A stretch of 64,000 nt of DNA from Micromonospora sp. WMMD1120 (GTDB lineage: Bacteria > Actinomycetota > Actinomycetes > Mycobacteriales > Micromonosporaceae). Shown one piece after another: positions 16,889 to 24,995 of the stretch (within the stretch, counting starts at the first letter, position 1; every line of letters starts with the position of its first letter). The stretch spans positions 5,428,001 through 5,492,000 of the forward strand of contig NZ_JARUBO010000005.1 in assembly GCF_029626235.1 (NCBI RefSeq). Reading direction: 5' to 3'. The notes under the pieces were generated by a model. The model saw nothing but the letters and a program-made list of their open reading frames with translations, made no database searches and was not told the origin of the DNA. The translations under genes and the position numbers were made by a program.

Positions 16889-17638
16889 GTGAGTAAGGCG
16901 ATTGTTCGGCCGTACGGGGACACCACCGGCGACGGGATGGTGCAGGTGTCGTTCACCCTGCCGGTGCCGCACGACAAGCGGGCCGAGGGCGCGGCGGTGC
17001 AGTTGGCCAACAAGATGGGCATCGACCCGGCGATGCTGGTGCACGCCAAACCGATGGGCGACGGGTTCACGTTCTTCGTGGTGTACGGGCGGGTCAACCA
17101 CCTGGTGGACCTGAACGCGGTGCAGGTCGTGGAGCGGGACTTCGCGCTGCTGTCGGCGAAGGACGTCAACACGGTCATCAAGCAGCGGTTACGGCGCAAG
17201 CTGTCGGTGGTCGGCGCGTGCATCGGCACCGACGCGCACACGGTGGGCATCGACGCGATCCTCAACGTCAAGGGCATCGCGGGGGAGAAGGGCCTGGAGT
17301 ACTACCGGGAGCTGAAGGTCACCAACATGGGCGCGCAGGTCAGCGTGCCGGATCTGGTGGAGACCGCCCGGGCGGAGAAGGCCGACGCGGTGCTGGTGTC
17401 GCAGGTGGTCACCCAACGCGACGCGCACCTGCACAACACCCGGGAGATGTCCGCGGCGTTCCGGGAGGCCATGCCGGCCGGTAAGCGGCCGCTGCTGATC
17501 GTCGGCGGGCCGCGGTTCGACGAGACGATGACCGACGAGTTGGGTGTGGACCGGATCTTCGGCCGGGGCACCACGCCCGGCGAGGTGGCCAGTTACCTGG
17601 TCCACGCTCTGATCACGCAGGGGAGGGCGACGGCATGA
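16889..17638 (+). CDS. kamE: Lysine 5,6-aminomutase beta subunit (B12-binding)
   Basis: I start at GTG 16889 (SKAIVRPYGDT) because homologues begin at the KPYGDT segment. An in-frame GTG at 16856, overlapping the kamD stop, would add eleven residues encoded by the GTGAGCGAGCG junction motif. The mature length is 249 residues. The B12 motif DxHxxG reads D115-A-H117-T-V-G120; H117 is the expected lower cobalt ligand in the base-off mode. The C-terminal Rossmann domain includes VGGPRFDE. It forms the alpha2beta2 mutase with KamD. ATGA overlap couples it to kal. Confidence 0.93.
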   Translation: MSKAIVRPYGDTTGDGMVQVSFTLPVPHDKRAEGAAVQLANKMGIDPAMLVHAKPMGDGFTFFVVYGRVNHLVDLNAVQVVERDFALLSAKDVNTVIKQRLRRKLSVVGACIGTDAHTVGIDAILNVKGIAGEKGLEYYRELKVTNMGAQVSVPDLVETARAEKADAVLVSQVVTQRDAHLHNTREMSAAFREAMPAGKRPLLIVGGPRFDETMTDELGVDRIFGRGTTPGEVASYLVHALITQGRATA

Positions 17639-18027
17639 CCGACGCACGGCTCGGGTTGACGGTGACGCACCGGCGGTATGTGCCGTACTCGCACGCGCAC
17701 TACGCCGGCAACCTCGTCGACGGGGCGTACGCCCTGGGGTTGTTCGGTGACGTCGCCACGGAGGTGTGCATCCGTACCGACGGCGACGAGGGGCTGTTCG
17801 CCGGGTACTCCGACGTGCGGTTCAGCGCGCCCATCCACGCCGGGGACGTGGTGGAGGTGACCGCGCAGGTGTCGCGGGTGGGTGCCCGCAGCCGCACCCT
17901 TCAGTTGAGCTGCGTGGTGGTGTGCCGGGGCCGCCCGGAGCGGTCCGCGTCCGCCGCGGAGGTCCTGGACCCGCCGGTCGTGGCGGTCACCGCGACCGGC
18001 ACCGTGGTCGTTCCCGCCTCGTCGTGA
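17635..18027 (+). CDS. kal: 3-aminobutyryl-CoA ammonia-lyase (hotdog fold)
   Basis: The 130-residue hotdog protein carries the Kal signature SHAHYAGNLVDGAY, LFGDVATE, DGDEGLFAGYSDVRF and HAGDVVEV. Kal removes ammonia from L-3-aminobutyryl-CoA to give crotonyl-CoA, the last step before general butyrate metabolism. Its substrate is normally made by Kce, which is not encoded here. Starts and stops overlap its neighbours by four bases on both sides, so it is tightly coupled to kamE and the GlmL-like gene. Confidence 0.88.
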   Translation: MTDARLGLTVTHRRYVPYSHAHYAGNLVDGAYALGLFGDVATEVCIRTDGDEGLFAGYSDVRFSAPIHAGDVVEVTAQVSRVGARSRTLQLSCVVVCRGRPERSASAAEVLDPPVVAVTATGTVVVPASS

Positions 18028-19355
18028 GCCTGGCGGTCTGCGCGGACGTCGGTTCGACGTACACCAAGGTCGCCGTGGTGGACCTGGCCGGCGGTGTGCT
18101 GGTCGGCGCGGCGTCGACGCCCACCACGGTGGGCACCGACGTGCTGCGGGGCCTGGACGCCGCGGTCGCGGCGGCCACCGCCGGGCTCGGTGCCCGTGAC
18201 GTGCCGTGGTACGTGTGCTCGTCCGCCGGTGGCGGGTTGCGGCTGGCGGTGATCGGGTACGAGCCGCTGGTCACCGCGCAGGCCGGGCGTCGGGTCGGGT
18301 TGTCCGCCGGCGCGCACGTGGTGCACGTGGCGGCCGGTCGGCTCGGCGCGGCGGAGCTGACCGCGGTGCGGGCGGCCCGCCCGGACGTGGTGCTGCTCGT
18401 CGGCGGCACCGACGGCGGGGACACCGACACCGTCACCCACAACGCGACCCGGTTGGCGCGGGCGCGGTGGCGGGTGCCGGTGGTGTACGCGGGCAACAGC
18501 GACGCGCGCGCGGAGCTGACCGGCCTGTTGGACGCCGCCGGGGTGCCGGTGACGGGCGCGCAGAACGTCCTGCCGCGCATCGGGGTGCTCGCGCCGGCGT
18601 CGGCGCGGGCGGCGATCCGGGCGGTGTTCCTGCGGCACGTCATCGGAGGTAAACGACTGTCCAGGGGCACCCGTTTCGCCCGGCTGGTGCGGGCGGCCAC
18701 CCCGGACGCGGTGCTCACCGGCGTGGAGGTGCTCGCCGACAACCTCGGCGGGGACCTGGCCGTCGTGGACGTCGGCGGGGCCACCACCGACGTGTACTCG
18801 GTGCTCACCCCGGACGAGCGGGCCACCGGGCCGGGCCGGGAGGTCGCCGGCAGCCTGTGGCGGGCCCGCACCGTGGAGGGGGACCTGGGCATGCGGTGGA
18901 GCGCGCCCGGGGTCGTCCGCGCGGCGGTGGAGGAGCGGCTGCTCACCGCCGCCGACGACCTCGCCGACGCCGCCGCACGGCGCGCGGCCGACCCGGCGTT
19001 CCTGGCGGTCGACGACGTCGAACGGGCCGCGGACCAGCGCATCGCCACCCTCGCGGCGACGGTGGCGCTGCGCCGGCACGCCCGCGGCGCCGGCACCGGT
19101 GAGCGGACCGGGCGGGACCTGCGCGACGTACGGCTGCTGGTGGGCTCGGGTGGGGTGCTGCGGCACGCGCCGGCCGACGTGGCCGGGCAGGTGTTGGCGA
19201 CGGTCCTCGCCGACCACGCCGGCGGGTGGGCGGTGCCGCGCGCCGCCGCCGCGGTCGTCGACGCCGACTACATGTTGGCCGCCGGAGGGTTGCTCGCCGA
19301 GGAGCACCGGGACGCCGCGCAGGCGCTGCTGCGTCACCACCTACGCACGCATTGA
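18024..19355 (+). CDS. GlmL/MutL-family ASKHA protein, mutase partner
   Basis: The GTG start overlaps the kal stop; 443 residues. DVGSTYTKVAVVDL at the N-terminus is the ASKHA phosphate-1 loop. LLVGGTDGG and VVDVGGATTDVYSV are further nucleotide motifs, and SGGVLRH lies near the end. The family travels with B12-dependent aminomutases (glutamate mutase GlmL, ornithine and lysine 5,6-mutase loci) and is thought to reactivate or assemble the mutase by ATP-driven cobalamin exchange. In this operon the client should be KamDE. The function is inferred from context, the family is clear. Confidence 0.88.
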   Translation: MSLAVCADVGSTYTKVAVVDLAGGVLVGAASTPTTVGTDVLRGLDAAVAAATAGLGARDVPWYVCSSAGGGLRLAVIGYEPLVTAQAGRRVGLSAGAHVVHVAAGRLGAAELTAVRAARPDVVLLVGGTDGGDTDTVTHNATRLARARWRVPVVYAGNSDARAELTGLLDAAGVPVTGAQNVLPRIGVLAPASARAAIRAVFLRHVIGGKRLSRGTRFARLVRAATPDAVLTGVEVLADNLGGDLAVVDVGGATTDVYSVLTPDERATGPGREVAGSLWRARTVEGDLGMRWSAPGVVRAAVEERLLTAADDLADAAARRAADPAFLAVDDVERAADQRIATLAATVALRRHARGAGTGERTGRDLRDVRLLVGSGGVLRHAPADVAGQVLATVLADHAGGWAVPRAAAAVVDADYMLAAGGLLAEEHRDAAQALLRHHLRTH

Positions 19356-19407
19356 GACTCGCCGACCCGACACGCCGTGTCGCAACACACGACAGGCCGG
19401 GTGTGGG

Positions 19408-19743
19408 TTGACAAGCGACGGGGGTCGCCACGTACCGTCTTTGAGTCCTACCACGGGAAGCGGCTGTTGTTCGCTTCGTCCCTTCGTCCGCTGGCCGAGC
19501 GACATGTTTTCAGCGTCATCGTCGCGGCGGCCAGGTCCAGCGGGCGGGGGTCGGCGGGGCGGCGCGAACCGGCCGCGATTACCGGTGTTTGGGCAGGGTG
19601 AGGTGCACGGCCAGTAGACAACGGCCCGGCGGGGGCAGCCAGTCCGCGTCCGGTCGGTCCGAAGGTCGTCGTGCCCCACCCTCGCCGCACCGGCCGGGAA
19701 GGGCCTGGGAGCATCGGGGCGCGGCGCAAGCCGCGCCCCGATT
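19408..19743 (+). ncRNA. Possible small RNA upstream of lnt
   Basis: This intergenic stretch has no convincing codon-biased frame. TTGACA (19408-19413) with a weak TACCGT (19433-19438) could be a promoter, although the 19-base spacing is poor. A strong hairpin with a GCAA tetraloop ends at 19742. The implied transcript is about 300 bases. I compared it by eye with tmRNA, RNase P RNA and SRP RNA and saw none of their core sequences; a 6S/Ms1-type RNA is possible but not shown. Treat as a hypothesis. Confidence 0.28.
19713..19742 (+). terminator. Strong hairpin with GCAA tetraloop
   Basis: ATCGGGGCGCGGC (19713-19725) pairs perfectly with 19730-19742 across the loop GCAA, followed by TTC. It has the form of an intrinsic terminator, although no annotated gene ends just before it: the closest upstream gene ends 357 bases earlier. 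Confidence 0.65.
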
Positions 19744-19744
19744 T

Positions 19745-19796
19745 CACACCCCCACCCCCACCCCCACCCCCCCCCACCCCCGCACCCCACCCCCCG
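19745..19796 (-). repeat. C/A tract; G-quadruplex-prone on the minus strand
   Basis: From 19749 the plus strand has C runs of 5, 5, 5, 9, 5, 4 and 6 separated by single A or by GCA. The complementary strand thus carries at least seven G runs with one- to three-base loops, far above the minimum for a quadruplex. It sits directly after the hairpin at 19713. Confidence 0.8.
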
Positions 19797-19799
19797 CGC

Positions 19800-19869
19800 C
19801 GATCTTGCGGTTTCGGTCGTTGATCTGGGCGGGAATGCCCCTTATGTCGGTGCAGCGAGTGCAAGATCG
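19800..19869. repeat. GATCTTG-family palindromic element B
   Basis: CGATCTTGC (19800-19808) pairs with GCAAGATCG (19861-19869). Inside, GCCCCTTAT (19837-19845) is the reverse complement of the core found in element A. The outer stem is shorter and the interior more degenerate than in A and C. Confidence 0.65.
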
Positions 19870-19987
19870 ACGGTGCGGGGCGGCGCGGTGTCCCCCGGCC
19901 CGGCGCGCCGCGGCCCGGCGCGGCCCGGCGCGGCCCGTGGCTCCGGCAGGCGGGTAGCCTTCGCCGGGTGATCGAGGTGAAGCTGCG

Positions 19988-21745
19988 GTGACGATGCTGG
20001 ACCGGGATGAGAGCCTCACCGCGCCAGCGCCTACCCGAGCGGTCGTGACCGGCCGGCCGCTGCCGTTGCGGGTCGCCGCGCCCCTGGCGGTCGCCGCCGG
20101 GCTGGCCCTGCTGGTGGCGTTCCCGCCGTACGGGGTGTGGCCGCTCGCTCCCGTCGGGGTGGGCCTGCTGGCCGCCGCCGCGCACCGGCGGCGGTTGCGC
20201 GCCGGCGCCGGTCTGGGCTTCCTGACCGGGGTGGCGTTCTTCGCGCCCCTGCTGGCCTGGACGAACCTGCACACCGGCTACCTGCCGTGGGTGCTGTTGT
20301 CGCTGTTGCAGGCCGGCTACCTGGCGCTACTGGGCGCGGCCACCGCCTGGGTGTCGCCGCTGGCCGACCGCCGCCGGTGGGCGTGGCCGGCCCTGACCGG
20401 GCTGCTCTGGGTGGGGCAGGAGGCGCTGCGCGACCGCACCCCGTTCGGCGGGTTCCCGTGGGGGCGGCTGGCGTTCAGCCAGGACGAGTCCCCGCTGCTG
20501 CGCCTCGCGGCGCTCGGCGGCGCGCCCCTGGTGACGTTCGCGGTGGCGCTCGTCGGCGGGCTGCTGGTCACCGCCGCCTGGCGCCTCGGGGGCGCCCTGC
20601 GCCCCACCAGCCTCACCGGCACCGTGAGCACCGACACCGTGAGCGCCGACACCAGCAGCGCCGACCCGGCCGGTGGGCCGGCCGGGGCCGCCCCACGCAC
20701 CGACCCCGTGCCGCCCGCCGACACCCCGGCGACGACCCGGAGCGCGCCGGCCCGACGGTGGGCGCCGGCGCTCGTACCGGCCGTGGTGGCCCTCGCGCTG
20801 ACCGGGGCGGGGCTGCTCGTACCGGTCGCCGCCACCGGCTCCGGCGCCACCGTCACCGTGGCCATCGTGCAGGGCAACGTGCCCCGGCTGGGTCTGGACT
20901 TCAACGCCCAACGGCAGGCGGTGCTCAACAACCACGTCGACGCCACCGTCGAGCTGGCCGCCCGGGTGGCCGCCGGGCAGCAGCGTCGGCCCGACCTGGT
21001 GGTGTGGCCGGAGAATTCCAGCGACATCGACCCGCTGCGCAACCCGACCGCCGGGGCGCGGATCTCCCAGGCCGCCGACACCATCGGCGCGCCGATCCTG
21101 GTCGGCGCGGTGCTGCTCGGCCCCGGCCCCGGGCAGGTCCGCAACGCGGGCATCCTGTGGCGGCCCGGCACCGGCGCGGACCTGGGGCAGTTGTACACGA
21201 AACGGCACCCGGTGCCGTTCGCCGAGTACGTGCCGTTGCGCGACGTGGCCCGCATGGTCAGCAAGCAGGTCGACCTGATCCGCAACGACTTCGTGCCCGG
21301 CAGCACCCCGGGCGTGGTACGCGCCGGGCCCGCCGTGCTCGGCGACGTGATCTGCTTCGAGGTCGCCTACGACGAGGTGGTCCGTGACACCGTCACCGGT
21401 GGCGCCCAGTTGCTGGTGGTGCAGACCAACAACGCCACCTTCGACATCGCGGAGGCCCGACAGCAGTTGGCCATGGTGCGGCTGCGGGCGGTCGAGCACG
21501 GGCGGCCGGCGTTGATGGCCTCGACTGTCGGTGTGTCCGGGTTCGTGGCACCCGACGGGCGGGTAAGCGATGCCACCGGGTTCAACACCCGGGAGGTTGT
21601 GGTGCGGCAGCTGCGGCTCGACGACGGGCGTACCCTCGCCACCCGGCTGGGGTGGTGGCCGGAGGTGACGCTCGCCGCGCTGGCCGCCGCGGCCCTGGTC
21701 GGCGCGGCGGTGCTGCGCCGGCGGCAACGGGTCAGGCCCGGATAG
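19988..21745 (+). CDS. lnt: Apolipoprotein N-acyltransferase
   Basis: The 585-residue membrane enzyme has N-terminal hydrophobic helices to about 200, a Thr/Ala/Pro-rich insert at about 205-255 not typical of the family, and a nitrilase-type domain from about 290. The catalytic triad is E342 (VVWPENS), K405 (YTKRHPVPFAEY) and C456 (DVICFEV). It N-acylates the lipid-modified cysteine of lipoproteins; the window encodes at least two lipoproteins. A last helix anchors the C-terminus. GTG 19988 is used, with ATG 19994 as an alternative. Ppm1 follows 34 bases later, the pairing that is fused in some mycobacteria. Confidence 0.93.
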   Translation: MTMLDRDESLTAPAPTRAVVTGRPLPLRVAAPLAVAAGLALLVAFPPYGVWPLAPVGVGLLAAAAHRRRLRAGAGLGFLTGVAFFAPLLAWTNLHTGYLPWVLLSLLQAGYLALLGAATAWVSPLADRRRWAWPALTGLLWVGQEALRDRTPFGGFPWGRLAFSQDESPLLRLAALGGAPLVTFAVALVGGLLVTAAWRLGGALRPTSLTGTVSTDTVSADTSSADPAGGPAGAAPRTDPVPPADTPATTRSAPARRWAPALVPAVVALALTGAGLLVPVAATGSGATVTVAIVQGNVPRLGLDFNAQRQAVLNNHVDATVELAARVAAGQQRRPDLVVWPENSSDIDPLRNPTAGARISQAADTIGAPILVGAVLLGPGPGQVRNAGILWRPGTGADLGQLYTKRHPVPFAEYVPLRDVARMVSKQVDLIRNDFVPGSTPGVVRAGPAVLGDVICFEVAYDEVVRDTVTGGAQLLVVQTNNATFDIAEARQQLAMVRLRAVEHGRPALMASTVGVSGFVAPDGRVSDATGFNTREVVVRQLRLDDGRTLATRLGWWPEVTLAALAAAALVGAAVLRRRQRVRPG

Positions 21746-21779
21746 CAACAGCCGGTGCGCCGGCGGGAGCGGAGGAACC

Positions 21780-22589
21780 GTGATCCAGGCGACCGATACG
21801 ATCCGACGCACGGACGAGGTGCCCGGTGTGGGTCGGGTGCTGGTGGTGATTCCCACCTACAACGAGGCCGACAACATCGCCGCGATCGTGGGTCGGGTCC
21901 GCCGGGCCGCCCCGGCGGTGGAGATCCTCATCGCCGACGACAACAGCCCCGACGGCACCGGCGCGATCGCCGACGCCCTCGCCGACGGCGACGCGCACGT
22001 GCAGGTGCTGCACCGCCACGGCAAGGAGGGCCTCGGCGCGGCGTACCTGGCCGGGTTCGGGTGGGCGCGGGAGCGCGGCTACCAGGCGGTCGTGGAGATG
22101 GACGCGGACGGCTCACACGCCCCGGAGGACCTGCCGGCGCTGCTGGACGCCGCCCGCGACGCCGACGTGGTGATCGGGTCGCGGTGGACCGACGGGGCGC
22201 GGGTGCTCAACTGGCCGCTGCGGCGGCTGCTGCTCTCCCGTGGCGGCAACCTGTACGCGCGCCTCGCGCTGGGCATGCCGGTCTCGGACGCCACCGGCGG
22301 CTACCGGGTGTACCGGATCAGCGCGTTGGACGCCATCGACCTGGAGTCGGTGACCTCGCAGGGCTACTCGTTCCAGGTGGAGCTGTCCCGGTTGGCGCAC
22401 CGGGCCGGGGTACGGATGGTGGAGGTGCCGATCACCTTCGCCGAACGCGAACGTGGGGACAGCAAGATGAGCCCGCGGATCGTGGCCGAGGCGCTGTGGC
22501 GGATCACCGCCTGGGGTGTGCGGGACCGGCGTCAGGCGGTGCGGCGGAGCCTGTACGGCACCCCCACCGGTCAGGTCCGGTGGCCGTGA
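21780..22589 (+). CDS. ppm1: Polyprenol monophosphomannose synthase (GT2)
   Basis: The 269-residue GT2 enzyme has VVIPTYNEADNI, the DDNSPDGT nucleotide loop, EMDADGSHAPEDL with the DxD metal site, and YRVYRISALD further on. It transfers mannose from GDP-mannose to polyprenyl phosphate on the inner face of the membrane. The product feeds lipoglycan and protein mannosylation. There is no C-terminal membrane domain, so membrane recruitment may rely on Lnt, as reported for mycobacterial Ppm1. The start is GTG after GGAGG-like sequence. Confidence 0.9.
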   Translation: MIQATDTIRRTDEVPGVGRVLVVIPTYNEADNIAAIVGRVRRAAPAVEILIADDNSPDGTGAIADALADGDAHVQVLHRHGKEGLGAAYLAGFGWARERGYQAVVEMDADGSHAPEDLPALLDAARDADVVIGSRWTDGARVLNWPLRRLLLSRGGNLYARLALGMPVSDATGGYRVYRISALDAIDLESVTSQGYSFQVELSRLAHRAGVRMVEVPITFAERERGDSKMSPRIVAEALWRITAWGVRDRRQAVRRSLYGTPTGQVRWP

Positions 22590-22648
22590 GCCTGGCCGTG
22601 TCATGCTGGATGGGCGGGACACGTCCGCGGGAATGGCGATGAGGTGAG

Positions 22649-23167
22649 ATGCGCCGAGGACTGAGGTTCGTACCGTTGGCCCTGTTGCTGGCGGTGGTGC
22701 TGGAGCTTGCGGTGTTCGTCTCGGTGGGGCGGGCGCTGGGGTTCGGGGTGGCGGTGCTGCTGGTGTTCGCCGCGTCCCTGCTCGGCATGGTGCTGCTGCG
22801 CCGTGAGGGAATGCGCGCGTGGCGGGGCTTCCGCGCCGCGGCGGCCGCCGGGCAGCCCCCGGGCGGGCAGGTGACCGACGGTCTCGTCGGTCTGGCCGGC
22901 GCGCTGCTGTTGGCGGTGCCCGGTCTGGCCAGCGGGCTGGCCGGGTTGTTGCTGCTGGTGCCGCCGGTGCGGCGTCTGGCCCGCGCCGGGGTGCGCCGGG
23001 CCACCGAGCGGCGGGTGTCGTCGATGGTCGCCGGTGACCTGTTCGGGCCGCGCACGGTGCGGGTGCGTCAGGGCGCGCCGCAGCAGACCGCGCCGCCGGA
23101 GCAGCCGGTCGTTGTCGACGGGGGCCGGGCCATCGAGGGTGAGATCGTCGAGCCCGGCCGGCACTGA
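22649..23167 (+). CDS. fxsA: FxsA family membrane protein
   Basis: The 172-residue protein begins with three hydrophobic helices; the family features LELAVFVSVGRALGFG and LLLVPPVRRLAR are present, with a glycine-rich G-L-V-G-L-A-G-A-L segment between. The polar C-terminus (about 115-172) is likely cytoplasmic. FxsA of E. coli overcomes exclusion of phage T7 by F; its normal role is unknown. It lies 59 bases after ppm1 and may be cotranscribed. Confidence 0.85.
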   Translation: MRRGLRFVPLALLLAVVLELAVFVSVGRALGFGVAVLLVFAASLLGMVLLRREGMRAWRGFRAAAAAGQPPGGQVTDGLVGLAGALLLAVPGLASGLAGLLLLVPPVRRLARAGVRRATERRVSSMVAGDLFGPRTVRVRQGAPQQTAPPEQPVVVDGGRAIEGEIVEPGRH

Positions 23168-23179
23168 CAGTCGGACACG

Positions 23180-23213
23180 ACGGCGCCCCCGGGGATCTCC
23201 CCGGGGGCGCCGT
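23180..23213. terminator. Bidirectional terminator between fxsA and rbpA
   Basis: A 16-bp perfect stem (ACGGCGCCCCCGGGGA at 23180-23195 against 23198-23213) lies between the two convergent stop codons. Confidence 0.8.
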
Positions 23214-23227
23214 GTCGTGGTTGTGGC

Positions 23228-23569
23228 TCAGGCGCGGCCGCGGCGGGTCCGGACCTCCTGCAGCCGCTCCTCGAGGATGTCCTCCAGCTCGGCGATGGAG
23301 CGCCGCTCCAGCAGCATGTCCCAGTGGGTACGCGGCGGCTTGGCCTTCTTCTGCTCCGGCTCACTGCCGTCGACGAGTCGGGCGACGCTGCCGTCGAACT
23401 TGCACTCCCAGGTCGTCGGGACCTCGGCGTCGACGGCGAACGGCACCTCGAACTGGTGGCCCTTGGCACAGAGGTACTCGCGGGTCTGACGCGGCGCGAG
23501 CTCCGTGTTGCGGTCGGATTCGTAGCTCACCGCGCCAAGGCGGCTTCCGCGCAGCATGCGCTCGCCCAT
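23228..23569 (-). CDS. rbpA: RNA polymerase-binding protein RbpA
   Basis: I start at ATG 23567-23569 (MGERMLRGSRLGAVSYES), matching the N-terminus of Streptomyces RbpA; 113 residues. The core domain has YLCAKGHQFEVPF and TTWECKFDGS. Streptomyces RbpA has a second Cys-x2-Cys pair that binds zinc; here the last position is aspartate, so one ligand is lost and zinc binding is doubtful. The basic linker KKAKPPRTHWDMLLERRS and sigma-interacting helix follow. It stabilises open complexes of the housekeeping sigma factor. A SigR-like promoter precedes it. Confidence 0.95.
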   Translation of the reverse strand: MGERMLRGSRLGAVSYESDRNTELAPRQTREYLCAKGHQFEVPFAVDAEVPTTWECKFDGSVARLVDGSEPEQKKAKPPRTHWDMLLERRSIAELEDILEERLQEVRTRRGRA

Positions 23570-23610
23570 GATCGACTTCCCCTCGTTCGTGGTGCTGGTC
23601 TTCTGGGTGT

Positions 23611-23638
23611 AACGGTGCGTTCCCGTCGCGCCATTCCC
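23611..23638 (-). promoter_or_regulatory. SigR-type promoter candidate of rbpA
   Basis: On the minus strand GGGAAT (23633-23638) is followed after 19 bases by GTT (23611-23613), close to the disulfide-stress consensus GGAAT-N18-GTT. In Streptomyces rbpA is a SigR target, which supports the reading. Confidence 0.5.
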
Positions 23639-23760
23639 GCCCGAGGGCGTGCGACGTCCACGGGTGGGCCGGGACCAAGGGTAGCCGGCCCGCACCGGCA
23701 CCCGGCCGGTGATCCCCCGCGAGGTCGCCGCAGCGGTCGGTACCGCTGCCACCGGGGATG

Positions 23761-24969
23761 TTAACCGTCGGAGCGCGACGAAGGTTGCGCGGGCGCTGCG
23801 GCGGGGCCACCGCCGCCGAGACGGGCCAGCGCCAGCGCCAGGTCGCTGACCTGGTCACCGAGCTGCGCCACCCGCCCCTGGGCGGCGTCCCGGTCGGCCT
23901 CGGCGGACGCCAACCGTACGGTCAGGGTGGTGCGGTGCCCCTCGGCGCTCGCCGCCGCCTGCCGGGCGGCGGCCAGCTCGGCGGTGAGGGTGTCGCGGTG
24001 CGCGGCCGTCGCGGCCAGCTCCGCGCGCAGCCGGGCGGCCAGCTCCGCGGCCTCCTGCCGGGCGTCGTCGGCCTGCTGGGCGGCGACCTGCGCGCGGTCG
24101 CGGGCCCGCTCGGCCTGTTCCCGGGCGCGGGCGGCGTCGGCGGCCTCGGCGCGGGCGCGGGCGGCGTCGGCGCGGGCCTGCTCGATCTGACGCCGGACGT
24201 CCTGCACCTCGGCCTGCCACCGCCCGGCCCGCTCGGTCGCCTCGGCGGCGGCCCGGGTGGCCCGTTCGGCGTCGGCGCGGGCGGCGTCGCGCTCCCCGCC
24301 CAGGTCGGCCATCCGCTGCCGGTCGGTGTCGCGTTGCGCGCGCAGGTCCGCCGCCTCGGCGCGGACCTGGTCACGGTCCCGCTCCGCCTGGGCGCGCAGC
24401 GCCTCGGCGGCGCTGGCGTCGTGGCGCGCCTGGTCACGGGCGGCCTCCGCGTGCCGCGCCCGCTCGCCGTCGTCGGCGGCCTGCCGGGTCGCCTGCTCGG
24501 CGCGCCGGCGGGCGTCGTCGGCCTCGGCGCGCGCGGCGCGGGCCTGCTCGCGGGCGCGCGCCGCGTCGGCGGCAGCGTTCTCGGCGTCGTCACGGGCCTC
24601 GTCGCGTTCGGTCTGCGCCGCCGCGATCTCGGTGGCGGCCTCCGCGCGGGCCTGGGCGAGTTGGCGCTGCACGCCCACCGGGGACAACTCGGCGTGCAGC
24701 GACTCGGTCAACGTCTCGACGATCTGGTCGAGCCGGTCCACCGCCTCCCAGGTGCGGGCCACCTGCCCGGGCAGGCCCGGGGCGTTGCGGTGGCGCATCC
24801 GACTGTTGCGCGACGCCCGCTGGCAGGCGCCGTCGTTGTCGCGGCAGTAGCGAAACGGTCGACCCGCGCCGACCCGCTGCGGCACCGGCCGTCCACAGTG
24901 CGCGCAGGGACGGGTCTCGGCGGTGGGCTCGGCGGTGGTGGGCTCGGCGGTGGTGGGCTCGGCGTCCAT
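23761..24969 (-). CDS. Long coiled-coil protein with N-terminal Cys cluster
   Basis: The 402-residue protein starts with tandem TTAEP repeats (residues 5-16). A cysteine cluster follows (CAHCGRP, then YCRDNDGACQRA, about 22-50) that could bind zinc. From about 75 to 375 it is almost pure Ala/Arg/Glu/Asp heptad sequence, predicted as one long coiled coil. The order resembles plasmid KfrA-like or cytoskeletal scaffolds, but I recognise no defined family. The Gln/Asn-rich switch and trimeric stalk motifs are absent. It may be a nucleoid or septum-associated filament; that is speculation. Confidence 0.7.
   Translation of the reverse strand: MDAEPTTAEPTTAEPTAETRPCAHCGRPVPQRVGAGRPFRYCRDNDGACQRASRNSRMRHRNAPGLPGQVARTWEAVDRLDQIVETLTESLHAELSPVGVQRQLAQARAEAATEIAAAQTERDEARDDAENAAADAARAREQARAARAEADDARRRAEQATRQAADDGERARHAEAARDQARHDASAAEALRAQAERDRDQVRAEAADLRAQRDTDRQRMADLGGERDAARADAERATRAAAEATERAGRWQAEVQDVRRQIEQARADAARARAEAADAARAREQAERARDRAQVAAQQADDARQEAAELAARLRAELAATAAHRDTLTAELAAARQAAASAEGHRTTLTVRLASAEADRDAAQGRVAQLGDQVSDLALALARLGGGGPAAAPAQPSSRSDG
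24923..24962. repeat. 15-bp tandem repeat inside the coiled-coil gene
   Basis: GGGCTCGGCGGTGGT occurs twice in full (24923-24937, 24938-24952) and once partially, encoding the Thr-Ala-Glu-Pro repeats at the N-terminus. In-frame units would vary in number between strains without breaking the gene. Confidence 0.7.
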
Positions 24970-24995
24970 CGAGGGCGAAGTCTAGTGCCGGGTGG

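Noticed and set aside
19408..19743. tmRNA, RNase P RNA or SRP RNA in the lnt upstream region
   Set aside because: None of the core sequences of these RNAs can be found on either strand; only a generic small RNA remains possible.
22601..23164. Minus-strand frame opposite fxsA
   Set aside because: His/Gln/Pro-rich composition and no ribosome site; fxsA on the plus strand has clear membrane helices and family motifs.
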